Of a DNA stretch of 64,000 bases, positions 32,313-40,921 are shown piece after piece. The DNA is from Rhodocyclaceae bacterium UBA5602 (GTDB lineage: Bacteria > Pseudomonadota > Gammaproteobacteria > Burkholderiales > Rhodocyclaceae), in contig DILC01000044.1 in NCBI GenBank assembly GCA_002424865.1, positions 37,220-101,219 of the forward strand, given 5' to 3'. The notes beneath the pieces were generated by a model. It searched no databases. It saw only the letters and a program-made list of their open reading frames with translations, and was not told the origin of the DNA. Each line of letters begins with the position of its first letter. Positions within the stretch are counted from its first letter, which is position 1. The translations under genes and the position numbers were made by a program.

Positions 32313-33375
32313 TGATTTTCTCCAGAATAAAAGCCGCCAGATCCGGGCTAAGGTTTGCTGTAACAGGCAAGACCCATACAGGCAAAGGCATTTTGAGTGC
32401 CGCTAATTTTACGGCATCCTTCTCTGTGGTCAGAATCGCACCGCCCGTGAAATTCAAATCTTTTGGTTGATAATCATGGTGATCAGCCAATGGATGCGCC
32501 TCAAACGACAACCCCAAGGCAGTTAAGTGATCAAAAAAGCGCTGCGGCGAGCCTATCCCGGCAACCGCATGCAGTCGCTGCCCGAAAAAATCCGCCGCAT
32601 CACGTGAGATGTGCGGTTGATCCAGGCAGTAAAAGGTCTGTCCAGTCAACGCCATAGCAAACCTCGCGCCGCAAAAAGTCGGCGCTGGCGAGACGGCTGT
32701 GTTATTCAAAACAATCGCATCGACGTGCCGCAACCGGGACAGCGGCTCGCGCAAGGGGCCTGCCGGCAACTGCCAGCCATTCATCACACCGCGATGATCA
32801 AACACGGCAATGTCCACATCCCGTCCCAGTCGATAATGCTGCAGCCCATCATCTGACAAAATCACGTCACACGCAGGATAGCGTGACAACAAAGCACGCC
32901 CGGCAGCAACGCGGTCACGGCAAACAAATACCGGGCATTGACTACGCCTCGCTAAAAGCAATGGCTCATCACCGACAGCGTGAGGATCACTAGTCGGCAA
33001 CACTTCCAATGCCGTCAAGGGCTTATCCTTATTTTTAGCGCCCACGCGTTGCGCACCTGGGCTAGCCGCATCATGACGGCCGCGATAACCGCGACTAATA
33101 ATCCCCGGCTGCATGCCGTGTGCCCGAAGGGCGTTTGCCAAATACAAGATCAACGGTGTTTTACCCGTACCGCCAACCGTTAAATTGCCAATGACCACAA
33201 CCGGCACAGGCAAGCGCTGAACTTGCAGCACGCCCAGTCTATACAGCAGCAAACGCAACCAGACAAGCCCCGCAAAACAGAGCGAGACTGGGTAAAGAAG
33301 ACTCGCTAAGAGACCCCGGCGACGCCAAAAAACAGCGCCGCCGACTGCATCAATGTTGCGCTTGTTGTGTGGCAA
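32293..33375 (-). CDS. lpxK: Tetraacyldisaccharide 4'-kinase
   Basis: A 360-residue inner-membrane kinase that phosphorylates the lipid A precursor at the 4' position. An N-terminal membrane helix (about residues 22-45) is followed by the P-loop [24 protein letters not shown] and TEKDAVK are family motifs. No ATG is in reach: the start is taken as TTG at 33375, which overlaps exbD by 26 bases, and is uncertain. Residues about 226-234 (TAVSPAPTF) are encoded by a copy of the dispersed repeat and make a loop that is about 5 residues longer than in E. coli. Confidence 0.93.
   Translation of the reverse strand: MPHNKRNIDAVGGAVFWRRRGLLASLLYPVSLCFAGLVWLRLLLYRLGVLQVQRLPVPVVVIGNLTVGGTGKTPLILYLANALRAHGMQPGIISRGYRGRHDAASPGAQRVGAKNKDKPLTALEVLPTSDPHAVGDEPLLLARRSQCPVFVCRDRVAAGRALLSRYPACDVILSDDGLQHYRLGRDVDIAVFDHRGVMNGWQLPAGPLREPLSRLRHVDAIVLNNTAVSPAPTFCGARFAMALTGQTFYCLDQPHISRDAADFFGQRLHAVAGIGSPQRFFDHLTALGLSFEAHPLADHHDYQPKDLNFTGGAILTTEKDAVKLAALKMPLPVWVLPVTANLSPDLAAFILEKINGLSSA
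32674..32698 (+). repeat. Dispersed 25-bp repeat, copy 3 (inside lpxK)
   Basis: 24 of 25 positions match the consensus, the best copy in the window. It lies on the strand opposite to lpxK and is read by lpxK as AVSPAPTF without a stop. Confidence 0.8.
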
Positions 33376-33781
33376 AGGAAATTTGCGAGAGTCCGGCGGC
33401 TTGCGCCGCTTGCATCACATCAATTACCTTTTGATGTGTCGCTTTGGCATCGGCATTAATAATCACGACAGGCGGTTGGCCCGTCGCCTTACTTGCTGAA
33501 TTTGCCTGCTGCAAGGCATCCTGAATGGCCGCTACATCCTGACCGGCCACCGGAACCTTATTCACCGAGATCTCGCCTGCTGCCGTAATAGTCACATTGA
33601 TTTCTACTGGCTGCGTCTTATTCTCTGGTGCTTCGGCTGTCGGCAAATTAATTTCCAAACCGGCTAATTTGGAATAAGTGGTCGTGGTCATGACGAAAAT
33701 CAAAATCACCAACAACACGTCAATCAAGGGAATGAGATTGATCTCCAAAGCCTCGCGCTGGCGATTACGCTGAAAGTTCAT
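33350..33781 (-). CDS. exbD: ExbD/TolR family biopolymer transport protein
   Basis: A 143-residue protein with one N-terminal membrane helix (about residues 15-35, LIPLIDVLLVILIFVM), whose aspartate is the proton-path residue, and a periplasmic domain. With ExbB it forms a proton-driven motor that drives TonB or similar partners. No tonB is near, and this pair in the lpxK cluster is often considered a lipid or Tol-like energiser. That role is not settled. Confidence 0.93.
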   Translation of the reverse strand: MNFQRNRQREALEINLIPLIDVLLVILIFVMTTTTYSKLAGLEINLPTAEAPENKTQPVEINVTITAAGEISVNKVPVAGQDVAAIQDALQQANSASKATGQPPVVIINADAKATHQKVIDVMQAAQAAGLSQISFATQQAQH

Positions 33782-33797
33782 AGTTGGCTTTTACCCT

Positions 33798-34403
33798 TCA
33801 GGAGCGATCACCGTGAAGCATTTCCACGAGCTTGAGGGATTCTTGTTCCATGTCAACCAGAAAGCTATCCACCAGCGCCCGAAAATGGCGGTAAGCAATC
33901 ATGCTAGGGATCGCAACAACCAAGCCAAATCCGGTGTTATAAAGGGCAACCGAAATGCCATGAGCCAGCGTCTGGGGGCTATTGCCAGAAGCTGAAGATG
34001 CCCCAAAAATTTCTATCATCCCGACCACAGTGCCAAACAATCCCATCAAGGGCGCAACCGTGGCAATCGTACCCAGGGTCGTCAAATAACGCTCAAGATC
34101 ATGAGCCACGGCGCGCCCCGACTCTTCAATCGACTCCTTCATGACTTCGCGTGAGCTATTTGCATTACGAAGACCTGCTGCCAATACCCGGCCGAGCGGG
34201 GAATTATTTTCCAGCTTTGCAATCAACGCATCGCCCACGCCATGCTGTTTAAACTCCGCCACAGCGCCCTGTACGACACCCGCAGGTAAAATCTTATGCC
34301 GCCGCAGCGCGGTTGTCCGCTCGATAATCAATGCAACCGCGATCACGGATGCCAATAACAAAGGCCATATAGGCCAACCAGCGGCTTGAATAATTGCAAA
34401 CAC
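33798..34403 (-). CDS. exbB: MotA/TolQ/ExbB family proton channel protein
   Basis: A 201-residue membrane protein with three helices: one at residues 10-28, and two in the PF01618 domain (TLGTIATVAPLMGLFGTVVGMI and NTGFGLVVAIPSMIAYRHF). It is the ExbB partner of the next gene, 16 bases away. It is the first gene of a minus-strand cluster that runs through lpxK to kdsB. Confidence 0.93.
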   Translation of the reverse strand: MFAIIQAAGWPIWPLLLASVIAVALIIERTTALRRHKILPAGVVQGAVAEFKQHGVGDALIAKLENNSPLGRVLAAGLRNANSSREVMKESIEESGRAVAHDLERYLTTLGTIATVAPLMGLFGTVVGMIEIFGASSASGNSPQTLAHGISVALYNTGFGLVVAIPSMIAYRHFRALVDSFLVDMEQESLKLVEMLHGDRS

Positions 34404-34767
34404 GTCACAAAGCTCCTAGTCATCAGCGAAGCTGGCACTTTATCCGGAAGCATTGTTTTCAGCAACTTGCCAGTCCCTCTTACACACGCTATCCGTTCAA
34501 TCATGCGCTGTGCAGTTATCCCCAAAATCTGTGGATAACCAAGTGGACAAGTAAAAGGATCAACGCTAACCCCGCCTGATTACATGACTTTTTTTTATGC
34601 ATTAAATTTAGACAACCCTCACCAAGAAGCGACTAAGCAGTGCGTTCAGGGCAAAAAAGCGCACTCTCCTCGGCTCCAATGCCCCTCTTGTTTACACCTC
34701 ACCGCGCAAATCATTTCAGCTAACATCCCTGAATCGAACTCATATTCAGTCCATCCCCTATTACGCC
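34404..34767. other. Divergent intergenic region exbB / xseA
   Basis: 364 bases between two divergent genes. They hold a pair of DnaA-box-like sequences listed separately and AT-rich stretches near 34585-34615. I see no RNA gene or coding frame with homology here. Confidence 0.5.
34516..34538. promoter_or_regulatory. Inverted pair of DnaA-box-like sites
   Basis: TTATCCCCA (34516-34524) and TGTGGATAA (34530-34538, the exact DnaA box TTATCCACA on the minus strand) face each other 5 bases apart. They may also form a stem. A regulatory role is only inferred. Confidence 0.4.
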
Positions 34768-36108
34768 ATGATGCCAACGACATCCGTCCTCAGCATTAGC
34801 GAACTTAACCGGCTAACGCGTCAAACCCTGGAACAAGCATTCCCGCTGCTTTGGGTGACAGGAGAAATTTCCAACCTCACTCGTGCCGCATCCGGCCATG
34901 TTTATTTCACCCTCAAGGACAGTAACGCCCAGGCACGCTGCGTGATGTTTCGTACCCGCGCGCAAATCGTCCCATGGCGCCTTGAAAATGGTCAGCAAGT
35001 TGAAGCACGCACCCTGGTCTCGTTTTATGAGCCCCGGGGAGACTTTCAATTAAATATTGAAAGCCTGCGCCGTGCAGGGCTAGGAGGCTTATTTGAAGAA
35101 TTCGTCCGTTTAAAGAATATGCTTGAGCTGGCAGGCTTATTTGCACCAGAACGCAAACAAGCCCTACCGCAACTTCCACGCCGCATCGGCATTATCAGCT
35201 CACCCAAAGCGGCAGCATTACAAGACGTATTGACCACACTCAACCGCCGCTCACCCCATGTACCCATTGTGCTCTACCCCACCCTGGTCCAAGGGGAGAA
35301 TGCCGCACAAAACATTGCGAATGCCATTGCGCTCGCTAACCAGCGTCAAGAATGTGATCTTTTGCTGCTTGTTCGTGGCGGAGGCAGCATTGAAGACTTA
35401 TGGGCATTTAACGAATCAACTGTCGCTTATGCCATTGCAGAGAGCGCATTACCCATTATCAGTGGTGTAGGCCATGAGACCGACACCACCATCGCTGACT
35501 TTGTCGCAGACTTACGCGCCCCAACACCCACTGCAGCAGCAGAACTGGCAACACAACATTGGCATGCCATGCACCAGCGACTTACCAACCTGCAGCAAAA
35601 AATAGCGCGCATCATGCAGCACAGGCTTACAAACGACCAACAACGCCTTGACAATATCGCCCTGCGCCTCACTCATCCCCGTCATACCTTGCGGCAGCAA
35701 CAAGAGCGAATCACGCACCTTATCGCCCACCTCAAAACCTCATTCACGCACTATCTACAACACCGACAACACCGCATAAATCAAGTCGCTATTCAGCTGG
35801 ATCACTTCTTGCCAAAAACCGATAACCACAGAAGTTTGCTTACCTTTTTAGCCCAACGCTTAAAGAATACAAACAAGCATTTTTACGAACAAAAACATCA
35901 ATCGTTATTGCAATTTGCATCCTCCTTGAAACATCTGAATCCTCAAAACACGCTTGCGCGCGGCTTTGCGATTGTTCGCGATGAAAAAGGAATTGTCATC
36001 AGCAAGATAGAAGAAACAAAAGCCAGGCGACCTATTGCTATCGAATTCTCAAATGGCCAAATCACAGCCACAGTGCTTGAAATTCAACCTATTGATATAA
36101 AAAATTAA
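34768..36108 (+). CDS. xseA: Exodeoxyribonuclease VII large subunit
   Basis: A 446-residue subunit of the single-strand exonuclease VII. The N-terminal OB-fold ([22 protein letters not shown]) is followed by the catalytic domain with [32 protein letters not shown] and [17 protein letters not shown] long helical, glutamine-rich region (about residues 260-380) precedes the C-terminal ARGFAIV segment. Two tandem ATGs start the frame. The small subunit xseB is not in the window. Confidence 0.96.
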   Translation: MMPTTSVLSISELNRLTRQTLEQAFPLLWVTGEISNLTRAASGHVYFTLKDSNAQARCVMFRTRAQIVPWRLENGQQVEARTLVSFYEPRGDFQLNIESLRRAGLGGLFEEFVRLKNMLELAGLFAPERKQALPQLPRRIGIISSPKAAALQDVLTTLNRRSPHVPIVLYPTLVQGENAAQNIANAIALANQRQECDLLLLVRGGGSIEDLWAFNESTVAYAIAESALPIISGVGHETDTTIADFVADLRAPTPTAAAELATQHWHAMHQRLTNLQQKIARIMQHRLTNDQQRLDNIALRLTHPRHTLRQQQERITHLIAHLKTSFTHYLQHRQHRINQVAIQLDHFLPKTDNHRSLLTFLAQRLKNTNKHFYEQKHQSLLQFASSLKHLNPQNTLARGFAIVRDEKGIVISKIEETKARRPIAIEFSNGQITATVLEIQPIDIKN

Positions 36109-36248
36109 AGCAGGGTAATTTCCTTTGAGATATGGAATGGATTCCACTCTCCACCGGAACGGGCTTAAAGAATAGCAATAGCGCAAAACATCGAAGGATT
36201 TTCACCACCAACCCATCTTGAAAACTGATTTTAGGATTGATTTTAGTC

Positions 36249-36277
36249 TTGCATATCTATTCAGAGTCTTTTATAAT
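36249..36277 (+). promoter_or_regulatory. Promoter of rpsT
   Basis: TTGCAT (36249-36254) and a perfect TATAAT (36272-36277) are spaced by 17 bases. The start of rpsT is 45 bases downstream. Confidence 0.75.
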
Positions 36278-36321
36278 TCTGGCTCTTTCATGCTTTCACC
36301 CCATTAAATAATTTATCCACT

Positions 36322-36582
36322 ATGGCTAATACAGCTCAAGCTCGCAAACGCGCACGTCAATCTGCTAACCAACGTCTGCACAACATGGATCAACGCTCGT
36401 CTTTGCGTACTGCGATTAAAAAAGTCCGCAAAGCGATTATTGCTGGCGATAAGGCCGCTGCCCAGACTGTTTTCGCTGCTTCGCAAAAAATTATTGACTC
36501 GATTGCCGATAAAAAAATTATTCATAAAAACTTGGCCGCTCGTCAAAAAAGTCGTTTATCCGCTGCAATCAAAGCGCTCTGA
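36322..36582 (+). CDS. rpsT: 30S ribosomal protein S20
   Basis: An 86-residue, highly basic protein that binds 16S r[15 protein letters not shown] at the start and [12 protein letters not shown] near the end are diagnostic. It stands alone with its own promoter and terminator, as usual. Confidence 0.98.
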   Translation: MANTAQARKRARQSANQRLHNMDQRSSLRTAIKKVRKAIIAGDKAAAQTVFAASQKIIDSIADKKIIHKNLAARQKSRLSAAIKAL

Positions 36583-36610
36583 TCTGCCGCCTTCTTCTGT
36601 AGCCCCCCCA

Positions 36611-36638
36611 AAAAAAGCTGCCATCAGGCAGCTTTTTT
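36611..36638 (+). terminator. Terminator of rpsT
   Basis: AAAAAAGCTGCC and GGCAGCTTTTTT form a perfect 12-bp stem (6 GC-rich pairs and an A/T tail) around ATCA. It works on both strands and lies 28 bases behind the rpsT stop. Confidence 0.92.
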
Positions 36639-36644
36639 ATTGGC

Positions 36645-36800
36645 TTTTCCCGAACGATCCGCTTTCTCGGCTTGATCCGCAGGTTCAGTTCGAGTTCGCG
36701 GATCGGGCTGTCGCCCTCTGCTTGCTTGAGTACGGCAATGATCTGGCTGCCTGAAAGGCGTGATGTCTTCATGTAAAACTTCCTCAGGCTATTGCGGAGA
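36645..36800 (-). pseudogene. IS3-family transposase remnant (orfA start fused to orfB piece)
   Basis: Read on the minus strand from the ATG at 36772, the frame begins MKTSRLSGSQIIAVLKQAE, the typical start of an IS3-family OrfA helix-turn-helix protein. After about 26 residues it jumps to LNLRIKPRKRIVREKP, a typical stretch of the OrfB (integrase) part. The middle of both genes has been deleted in frame. The frame then runs on through the rpsT terminator. The sequence ahead of the ATG (to about 36830) looks like the end of the element. It is not functional. Confidence 0.8.
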
Positions 36801-36835
36801 AAATTCTACTTCTAACTGCAGCTAATTTTTGTGGG

Positions 36836-36993
36836 GATTACCGTAGCACTTTCTATCCGCGTCTTGTCCATCAGCTCGCAGATTACGATCCACGCCTCCT
36901 CCCCGCACGCGGTCACCCTCACGCAGTTGCGCTTCACTTCGTTCACTGTGATCAACTTACGGCGGTACTTACACCCGCAGGAGCGCGCCCAGC
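36836..36993 (-). pseudogene. Cysteine-containing protein fragment, family unknown
   Basis: The minus strand has an open frame without a clear start: SCGCKYRRKLITVNEVKRN, then CVRVTACGEEAWIVICELMD, ending in a stop near 36836. Four or five cysteines hint at a small zinc-binding fold, but I do not recognise the family. It lies directly behind the IS remnant and may be a piece of an integrated element or of a gene cut by it. Confidence 0.3.
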
Positions 36994-37007
36994 ATGGGGA
37001 AAAATAA

Positions 37008-37042
37008 AAAAATCCCTAAGATTCATAATCTTAGGGATTTTT
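37008..37042 (-). terminator. Terminator of tRNA-Val
   Basis: AAAAATCCCTAAGAT and ATCTTAGGGATTTTT form a perfect 15-bp stem around a 5-base loop. It lies 12 bases behind the tRNA. Confidence 0.9.
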
Positions 37043-37054
37043 ATCTACCAAATC

Positions 37055-37131
37055 TGGTAGGCGCGATTGGACTCGAACCAACGACCCCCACCATGTCAAG
37101 GTGGTGCTCTAACCAGCTGAGCTACGCGCCT
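37055..37131 (-). tRNA. tRNA-Val (anticodon GAC)
   Basis: 77 bases with encoded CCA. Acceptor AGGCGCG/CGCGCCT, anticodon stem CCACC/GGTGG with loop TTGACAT, giving GAC. The T-arm has one G-U pair. Confidence 0.96.
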
Positions 37132-37241
37132 ACTGAAGAGGCGATGATTCTACCCGAAAATTGCGAAGCGTCAAACAGTTTTAGCAAGTCTTGCAGCACA
37201 GATTCAATCAATGCAGATAAATTACAAAATAAATCAATTAG

Positions 37242-38645
37242 TTAAAAACCATATGGCGTCACCTGTGTTTGCTTCAAAATCGTCTCGCGCGCTAAGCGGG
37301 CGTGTTGGCGCAAAGTGTAGAGCATGTCAGCAAAAGCTAATGGCGTGCGAATATGACTCACGTCCGCTTCTATGTCATCGAGCTTTTTGAGCCATTCGTC
37401 GCGGGTATAGCGTTGCGGTGCAGCCTCGACTTCGCTCTCCAGGAACTTCAACTCGCCATAGCGCCGATAGATGCGTGAGCGAATCCGCCAGCCATACAAG
37501 CTCGGCGCAAAGCGAAACAAGGGGTAAAGCACGGCCAGGACAGGCACCAGCATGACCAGCAGACGATCAATCAAAATTGCCGCCCAAAAGGGTAAATAAC
37601 GTTGCAAGAAAGGCTTTCCATTGGTGTAATAACGTACAGCTTCCGGCGCTATTGGAAATTCGCCATTACTGGCCTGGCGCGGAAATTCCCCCGCCTTTTG
37701 GAACACGCCAGGCTCGGCATGCACGCGGCTTGCCGCCTGCAGTAAAAGCCACAACACCGCAGGGTGCGTCACTTCGCGCGCCAGGAGCATTGCCGTTGTC
37801 GCCACCAGATGAGTATCACGCGGCGGAATATCCTGCACCAAATCAATCGCGCCACGAGGCAGCACCAGATGCTTCAAGTAGGCAAATCGACGCGTATAGG
37901 CTTCCGCTTGCTTGATATTCATCAGGTGCACGCCGGGGGTATACAGCAGCATCCACACCAACGCCGATTGGGTAGGTCCGACGACAAATACTGCATCAAG
38001 ATCGCCTGCGGCTAACCTGGCCGCCACATCGAAGCCACCAGCCTCAACCAGCTTTGTGTTTTTGGCATTCAGGCCATTTGCCGCGAGCAATTCCATCGCC
38101 AAACGCTGCGTGCCGCTCCCAGCCTCACCGATAGCCACGCGCTTACCCTTGAGTTCAACAAGGCGCGTGCCAACTTGCGAACCATCCAAACTTTTATTTT
38201 GCTTGCCACTCTCTGGCTTGCCCTGGTGCAAACCGTCTTTCAAGGCACCTTGGCGATAAAAAATCCACATCGGCTCGTTATACAGCTCGCCCAAAGACAC
38301 CAGGGTTTCTTCATCCGCCTTGGATAACGCCGTTCCCCCTTGAATAAAAGCGGCATCCACGCCCGAGCCGGGGTCGCGCAGACGCTGAAGATTTTCCGGT
38401 GAGCCTTTGGACGGCTGGGCGATCAGCCTCACGCCGTTTTTTGCTAATTCGTCCGCATACAGCGCACCAAAGCGCTGATACGCTCCGCCCTCACTGCCGG
38501 TGCTGATGACCACACTGCCAGGCGGTGCGGGCTTGATGAATTTCGCAGCCACCCAGAAAGCGGCTAACGCCAGCAAAAGGGAAGGCAGCACGACAAAAAT
38601 CACATCGCGCCAGGACAGCAACTTGAGTTTTTCAGGCATACGCAT
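37242..38645 (-). CDS. TAXI-family solute-binding protein with C-terminal membrane segment
   Basis: A 467-residue protein. A membrane anchor or uncleaved signal lies at about residues 15-37. The TAXI/NMT1-type binding domain follows: VVISTGSEGGAYQRFGALYADEL, FIQGGTAL and GEAGSGTQRLAMELLAANGL. A second hydrophobic helix pair (ILIDRLLVMLVPVLAVLYPLFRF, about residues 350-375) is followed by a helical cytoplasmic-looking tail with no recognised domain. Ordinary TRAP binding proteins lack this tail, and no TRAP permease gene is nearby. A sensory or lone-binding role is possible. The ligand is unknown. A second Met (38639) could be the start. Confidence 0.8.
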   Translation of the reverse strand: MRMPEKLKLLSWRDVIFVVLPSLLLALAAFWVAAKFIKPAPPGSVVISTGSEGGAYQRFGALYADELAKNGVRLIAQPSKGSPENLQRLRDPGSGVDAAFIQGGTALSKADEETLVSLGELYNEPMWIFYRQGALKDGLHQGKPESGKQNKSLDGSQVGTRLVELKGKRVAIGEAGSGTQRLAMELLAANGLNAKNTKLVEAGGFDVAARLAAGDLDAVFVVGPTQSALVWMLLYTPGVHLMNIKQAEAYTRRFAYLKHLVLPRGAIDLVQDIPPRDTHLVATTAMLLAREVTHPAVLWLLLQAASRVHAEPGVFQKAGEFPRQASNGEFPIAPEAVRYYTNGKPFLQRYLPFWAAILIDRLLVMLVPVLAVLYPLFRFAPSLYGWRIRSRIYRRYGELKFLESEVEAAPQRYTRDEWLKKLDDIEADVSHIRTPLAFADMLYTLRQHARLARETILKQTQVTPYGF

Positions 38646-38824
38646 ACCGAACGGAGGTGTGCAGCAAGGCTGGACTAACGCTCATGGCAAGTAAATGCCA
38701 CCCGCTGATGATGAAATACGCGAAAGGCAGCATAAAGACCCGCCCCCTCCCAGCCGCGAGGCGAGACACGGCTGGCTGTGCAAAGTCAGCGCAGGCGTCG
38801 CGGATTCCCGCCCCCCTCCCAGCT

Positions 38825-38840
38825 TCCCCCGCACGGGGGA
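38825..38840. repeat. GC hairpin, REP-like
   Basis: TCCCCC-GCAC-GGGGGA, flanked by C-rich sequence. The style is that of short intergenic palindromes common in proteobacteria. Confidence 0.5.
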
Positions 38841-38894
38841 GGAGACTGTCTGGCTCGCTGCGCGAGAGGCGTGACCCGGCATCAAATGGCGTTG

Positions 38895-38952
38895 TTTCAC
38901 GCTAATAACAACGCATGGACGGCCGCTCGGGACGCGGGTATTTAGCGTGAAA
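38895..38952. repeat. 11-bp inverted repeat with 36-base spacer
   Basis: TTTCACGCTAA (38895-38905) and TTAGCGTGAAA (38942-38952) are exact complements. They could be the ends of a very small element or an operator pair. Confidence 0.45.
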
Positions 38953-38990
38953 AACAGAAACGGAGCCCCGTGTGATATCGAGATTGGAAG

Positions 38991-39008
38991 CCCCGCCTTG
39001 GGGCGGGG
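38991..39008 (-). terminator. GC-rich hairpin 70 bases behind ssb
   Basis: CCCCGCC-TTGG-GGCGGGG forms a 7-bp stem. There is no U-tract, so it may only slow polymerase or protect the 3' end of the ssb mRNA. Confidence 0.35.
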
Positions 39009-39078
39009 TGTGGGGTGGGGAGCGTTTATGCTTGCCCACGTTTTCATCCTCGCGGGTGGGCGTTGGCGACCATGCGCG

Positions 39079-39552
39079 TTAAAAAGGAATATCGTCCTCA
39101 AAATCATTAAAGCCGCTGCCGCCCGCATTGGGATTAGCGGGGGCACTGGCAGGCTTGGCCGCTGGCGCATCATACGAGGAACGCCCACCCTCGCGTGACG
39201 GCGCATCGCCCATGCCTTGACGGCTGCCAAGCATCTGCATGGTGTCTGCCACGATTTCTGTGGTGTACCTGTCCTGGCCGTCTTTATCTTGCCATTTGCG
39301 TGTTTTGAGCGAACCTTCGATATACACCTGCGAGCCTTTTTTGAGATATTGCCCGGCGATCTCGGCGAGTTTGCGGAAAAAAACCACACGATGCCATTCG
39401 GTGGCTTCTTTTTTCTCGCCGGAATTTTTATCTTTCCAGGTATCGGTAGTGGCCAGGGTGATATTCACCACCGCATCGCCATTGGGCATGTAGCGTGATT
39501 CAGGGTCTTTCCCCAGATTACCGACCAGAATCACCTTGTTGACTGATGCCAT
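39079..39552 (-). CDS. ssb: Single-stranded DNA-binding protein
   Basis: A 157-residue SSB. The N-terminal OB-fold (residues 1-110, [17 protein letters not shown]) is followed by a Gly/Pro/Ala-rich linker and the acidic tail DDIPF that recruits repair proteins. The start is the ATG at 39552 with AAGGAG before it. The MFS gene lies upstream on the same strand. Confidence 0.97.
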   Translation of the reverse strand: MASVNKVILVGNLGKDPESRYMPNGDAVVNITLATTDTWKDKNSGEKKEATEWHRVVFFRKLAEIAGQYLKKGSQVYIEGSLKTRKWQDKDGQDRYTTEIVADTMQMLGSRQGMGDAPSREGGRSSYDAPAAKPASAPANPNAGGSGFNDFEDDIPF

Positions 39553-39615
39553 AAAAATCTCCTTCAAAAATAAGGCATTAAGTAAATATCGAGGTTATGC
39601 AATACAAGTGCGCTC

Positions 39616-40824
39616 TTATAGTGTTACTGAGGCAATCGGCTGCCTTGGCACGATGGGACGCATGCTAGCAGCAGCAGCCAGCCAAAGTGTGGTTACCCCT
39701 GCAGCAAAAACAAACACGCTTTGGGAACCAAGGTACTTGGCTAGCAAACCACCTATGGCACCACCCAAAAACAGACCCAGCGACTGGGTTGTGTTATAGA
39801 CGCCAAGGGCAGCGCCCTTGGCGCGTGGTGGCGCAACGCGGGAAATCAGTGAAGGCAGCATGGCTTCCAACAGATTGAAGGCGACAAAAAAACTCAGCAG
39901 CCCTCCGACCACGATATAAAAATGGTTTCCTTCTACGCCCAGCACCAGCAAAGTCAGCAGCAACAACACAATGGCCGCAATAAAGACCACGCGCAGCTTT
40001 TGCCGCTTTTCAGCATAAATAATCGCCGGCACCATGATGACGAAAGAAGCCAAAACAGCAGGCAAATACACCTTCCAATGCGCTGCCAAGGGCAAATTAC
40101 CCGTTTTAATCAACAGACCCGGCACAACAAGAAACAGCATCATTTGCGACATATGCAGCGTAAAGATGCCCAAATTAAGCCGTAACAACTGCGTATTGAC
40201 CAGCACTTCACGCAGCGGCACACGCGGTCCGGGCTGCACAAGCGGCGGCTCAGGAACAACATGGGTAAGCACGGCAATGGCTACCAGCGCCAGCGCGCCC
40301 GTCATCCAGAAAATTCCGTGCATGCCAATCAGGCTGTAGAGCAAAGGCGCGGCCACCAGCGACAAGGCAAACACCAGGCCAATGGACGAGCCTATCATCG
40401 CCATCACCTTGGTGCGATGCTGCTCGCGCGTGAGATCCGCCGCCAGCGCGGTAATCGCCGCAGAAATCGCCCCCGCACCCTGAATCACGCGGCCGAAGAT
40501 TGTCCAGTAAATATCATTTGCCAAGGCAGCAACGACCGACCCAATCGCGAAAATCAACAAGCCAATGACCATCACCCGCTTGCGCCCGAAAATATCGGAG
40601 GCAATGCCAAAGGGTATCTGAAAAAAGGCTTGCGTTAAACCATACGCACCTAGCGCAATACCCACCAAGAGAAGGTTATCCCCCCCTGCCAGGCTCGGCG
40701 CATAAACAGAAAAAACAGGAAGAATCAAAAACATGCCCAACATGCGCAGGCCAAAAATAGACGCTAAAGATGCACCTGCCCGCATTTCTTCGCGGCTCAT
40801 GGCATCGGTGAGTTGGTCAGACAT
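39616..40824 (-). CDS. MFS transporter
   Basis: A 402-residue major facilitator with about 12 helices. The loop 2-3 motif SDIFGRKRVMVIGL (residues 76-89) and the GRVIQGAGA helix start are present. It resembles drug- or metabolite-export carriers of the YajR type without their C-terminal domain. The substrate is unknown. It is divergent from uvrA and 63 bases ahead of ssb, an order kept in many betaproteobacteria. Confidence 0.9.
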   Translation of the reverse strand: MSDQLTDAMSREEMRAGASLASIFGLRMLGMFLILPVFSVYAPSLAGGDNLLLVGIALGAYGLTQAFFQIPFGIASDIFGRKRVMVIGLLIFAIGSVVAALANDIYWTIFGRVIQGAGAISAAITALAADLTREQHRTKVMAMIGSSIGLVFALSLVAAPLLYSLIGMHGIFWMTGALALVAIAVLTHVVPEPPLVQPGPRVPLREVLVNTQLLRLNLGIFTLHMSQMMLFLVVPGLLIKTGNLPLAAHWKVYLPAVLASFVIMVPAIIYAEKRQKLRVVFIAAIVLLLLTLLVLGVEGNHFYIVVGGLLSFFVAFNLLEAMLPSLISRVAPPRAKGAALGVYNTTQSLGLFLGGAIGGLLAKYLGSQSVFVFAAGVTTLWLAAAASMRPIVPRQPIASVTL

Positions 40825-40921
40825 GGAAGAGTCGAGGTTATAAATGAAGCCGCGTATACTAGACCATTAACCGGTCGGCCTGCAGCCCGATCTGCAGCCA
40901 TATAACACTCACGCCAGCATA

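Larger units (their letters stand above)
38646..39078. other. Repeat-rich intergenic region between ssb and the TAXI gene
   Basis: 433 bases. CCCGCCCCC-CTCCCAGC-type sequence occurs twice (near 38739 and 38804). A hairpin TCCCCC-GCAC-GGGGGA lies at 38825-38840. A perfect 11-bp inverted repeat TTTCACGCTAA / TTAGCGTGAAA sits at 38895-38905 and 38942-38952. A CCCCGCC/GGCGGGG hairpin lies at 38991-39008. A diverged relative of the 25-bp repeat may lie at 38781-38803 (CAAAGTCAGCGCAGGCG). I see no coding frame with homology. Confidence 0.55.

Noticed and set aside
40825..40921. SOS (LexA) box ahead of uvrA
   Set aside because: No CTGT-N8-ACAG-type sequence is seen. Only a TATACT -10-like element without a good -35.
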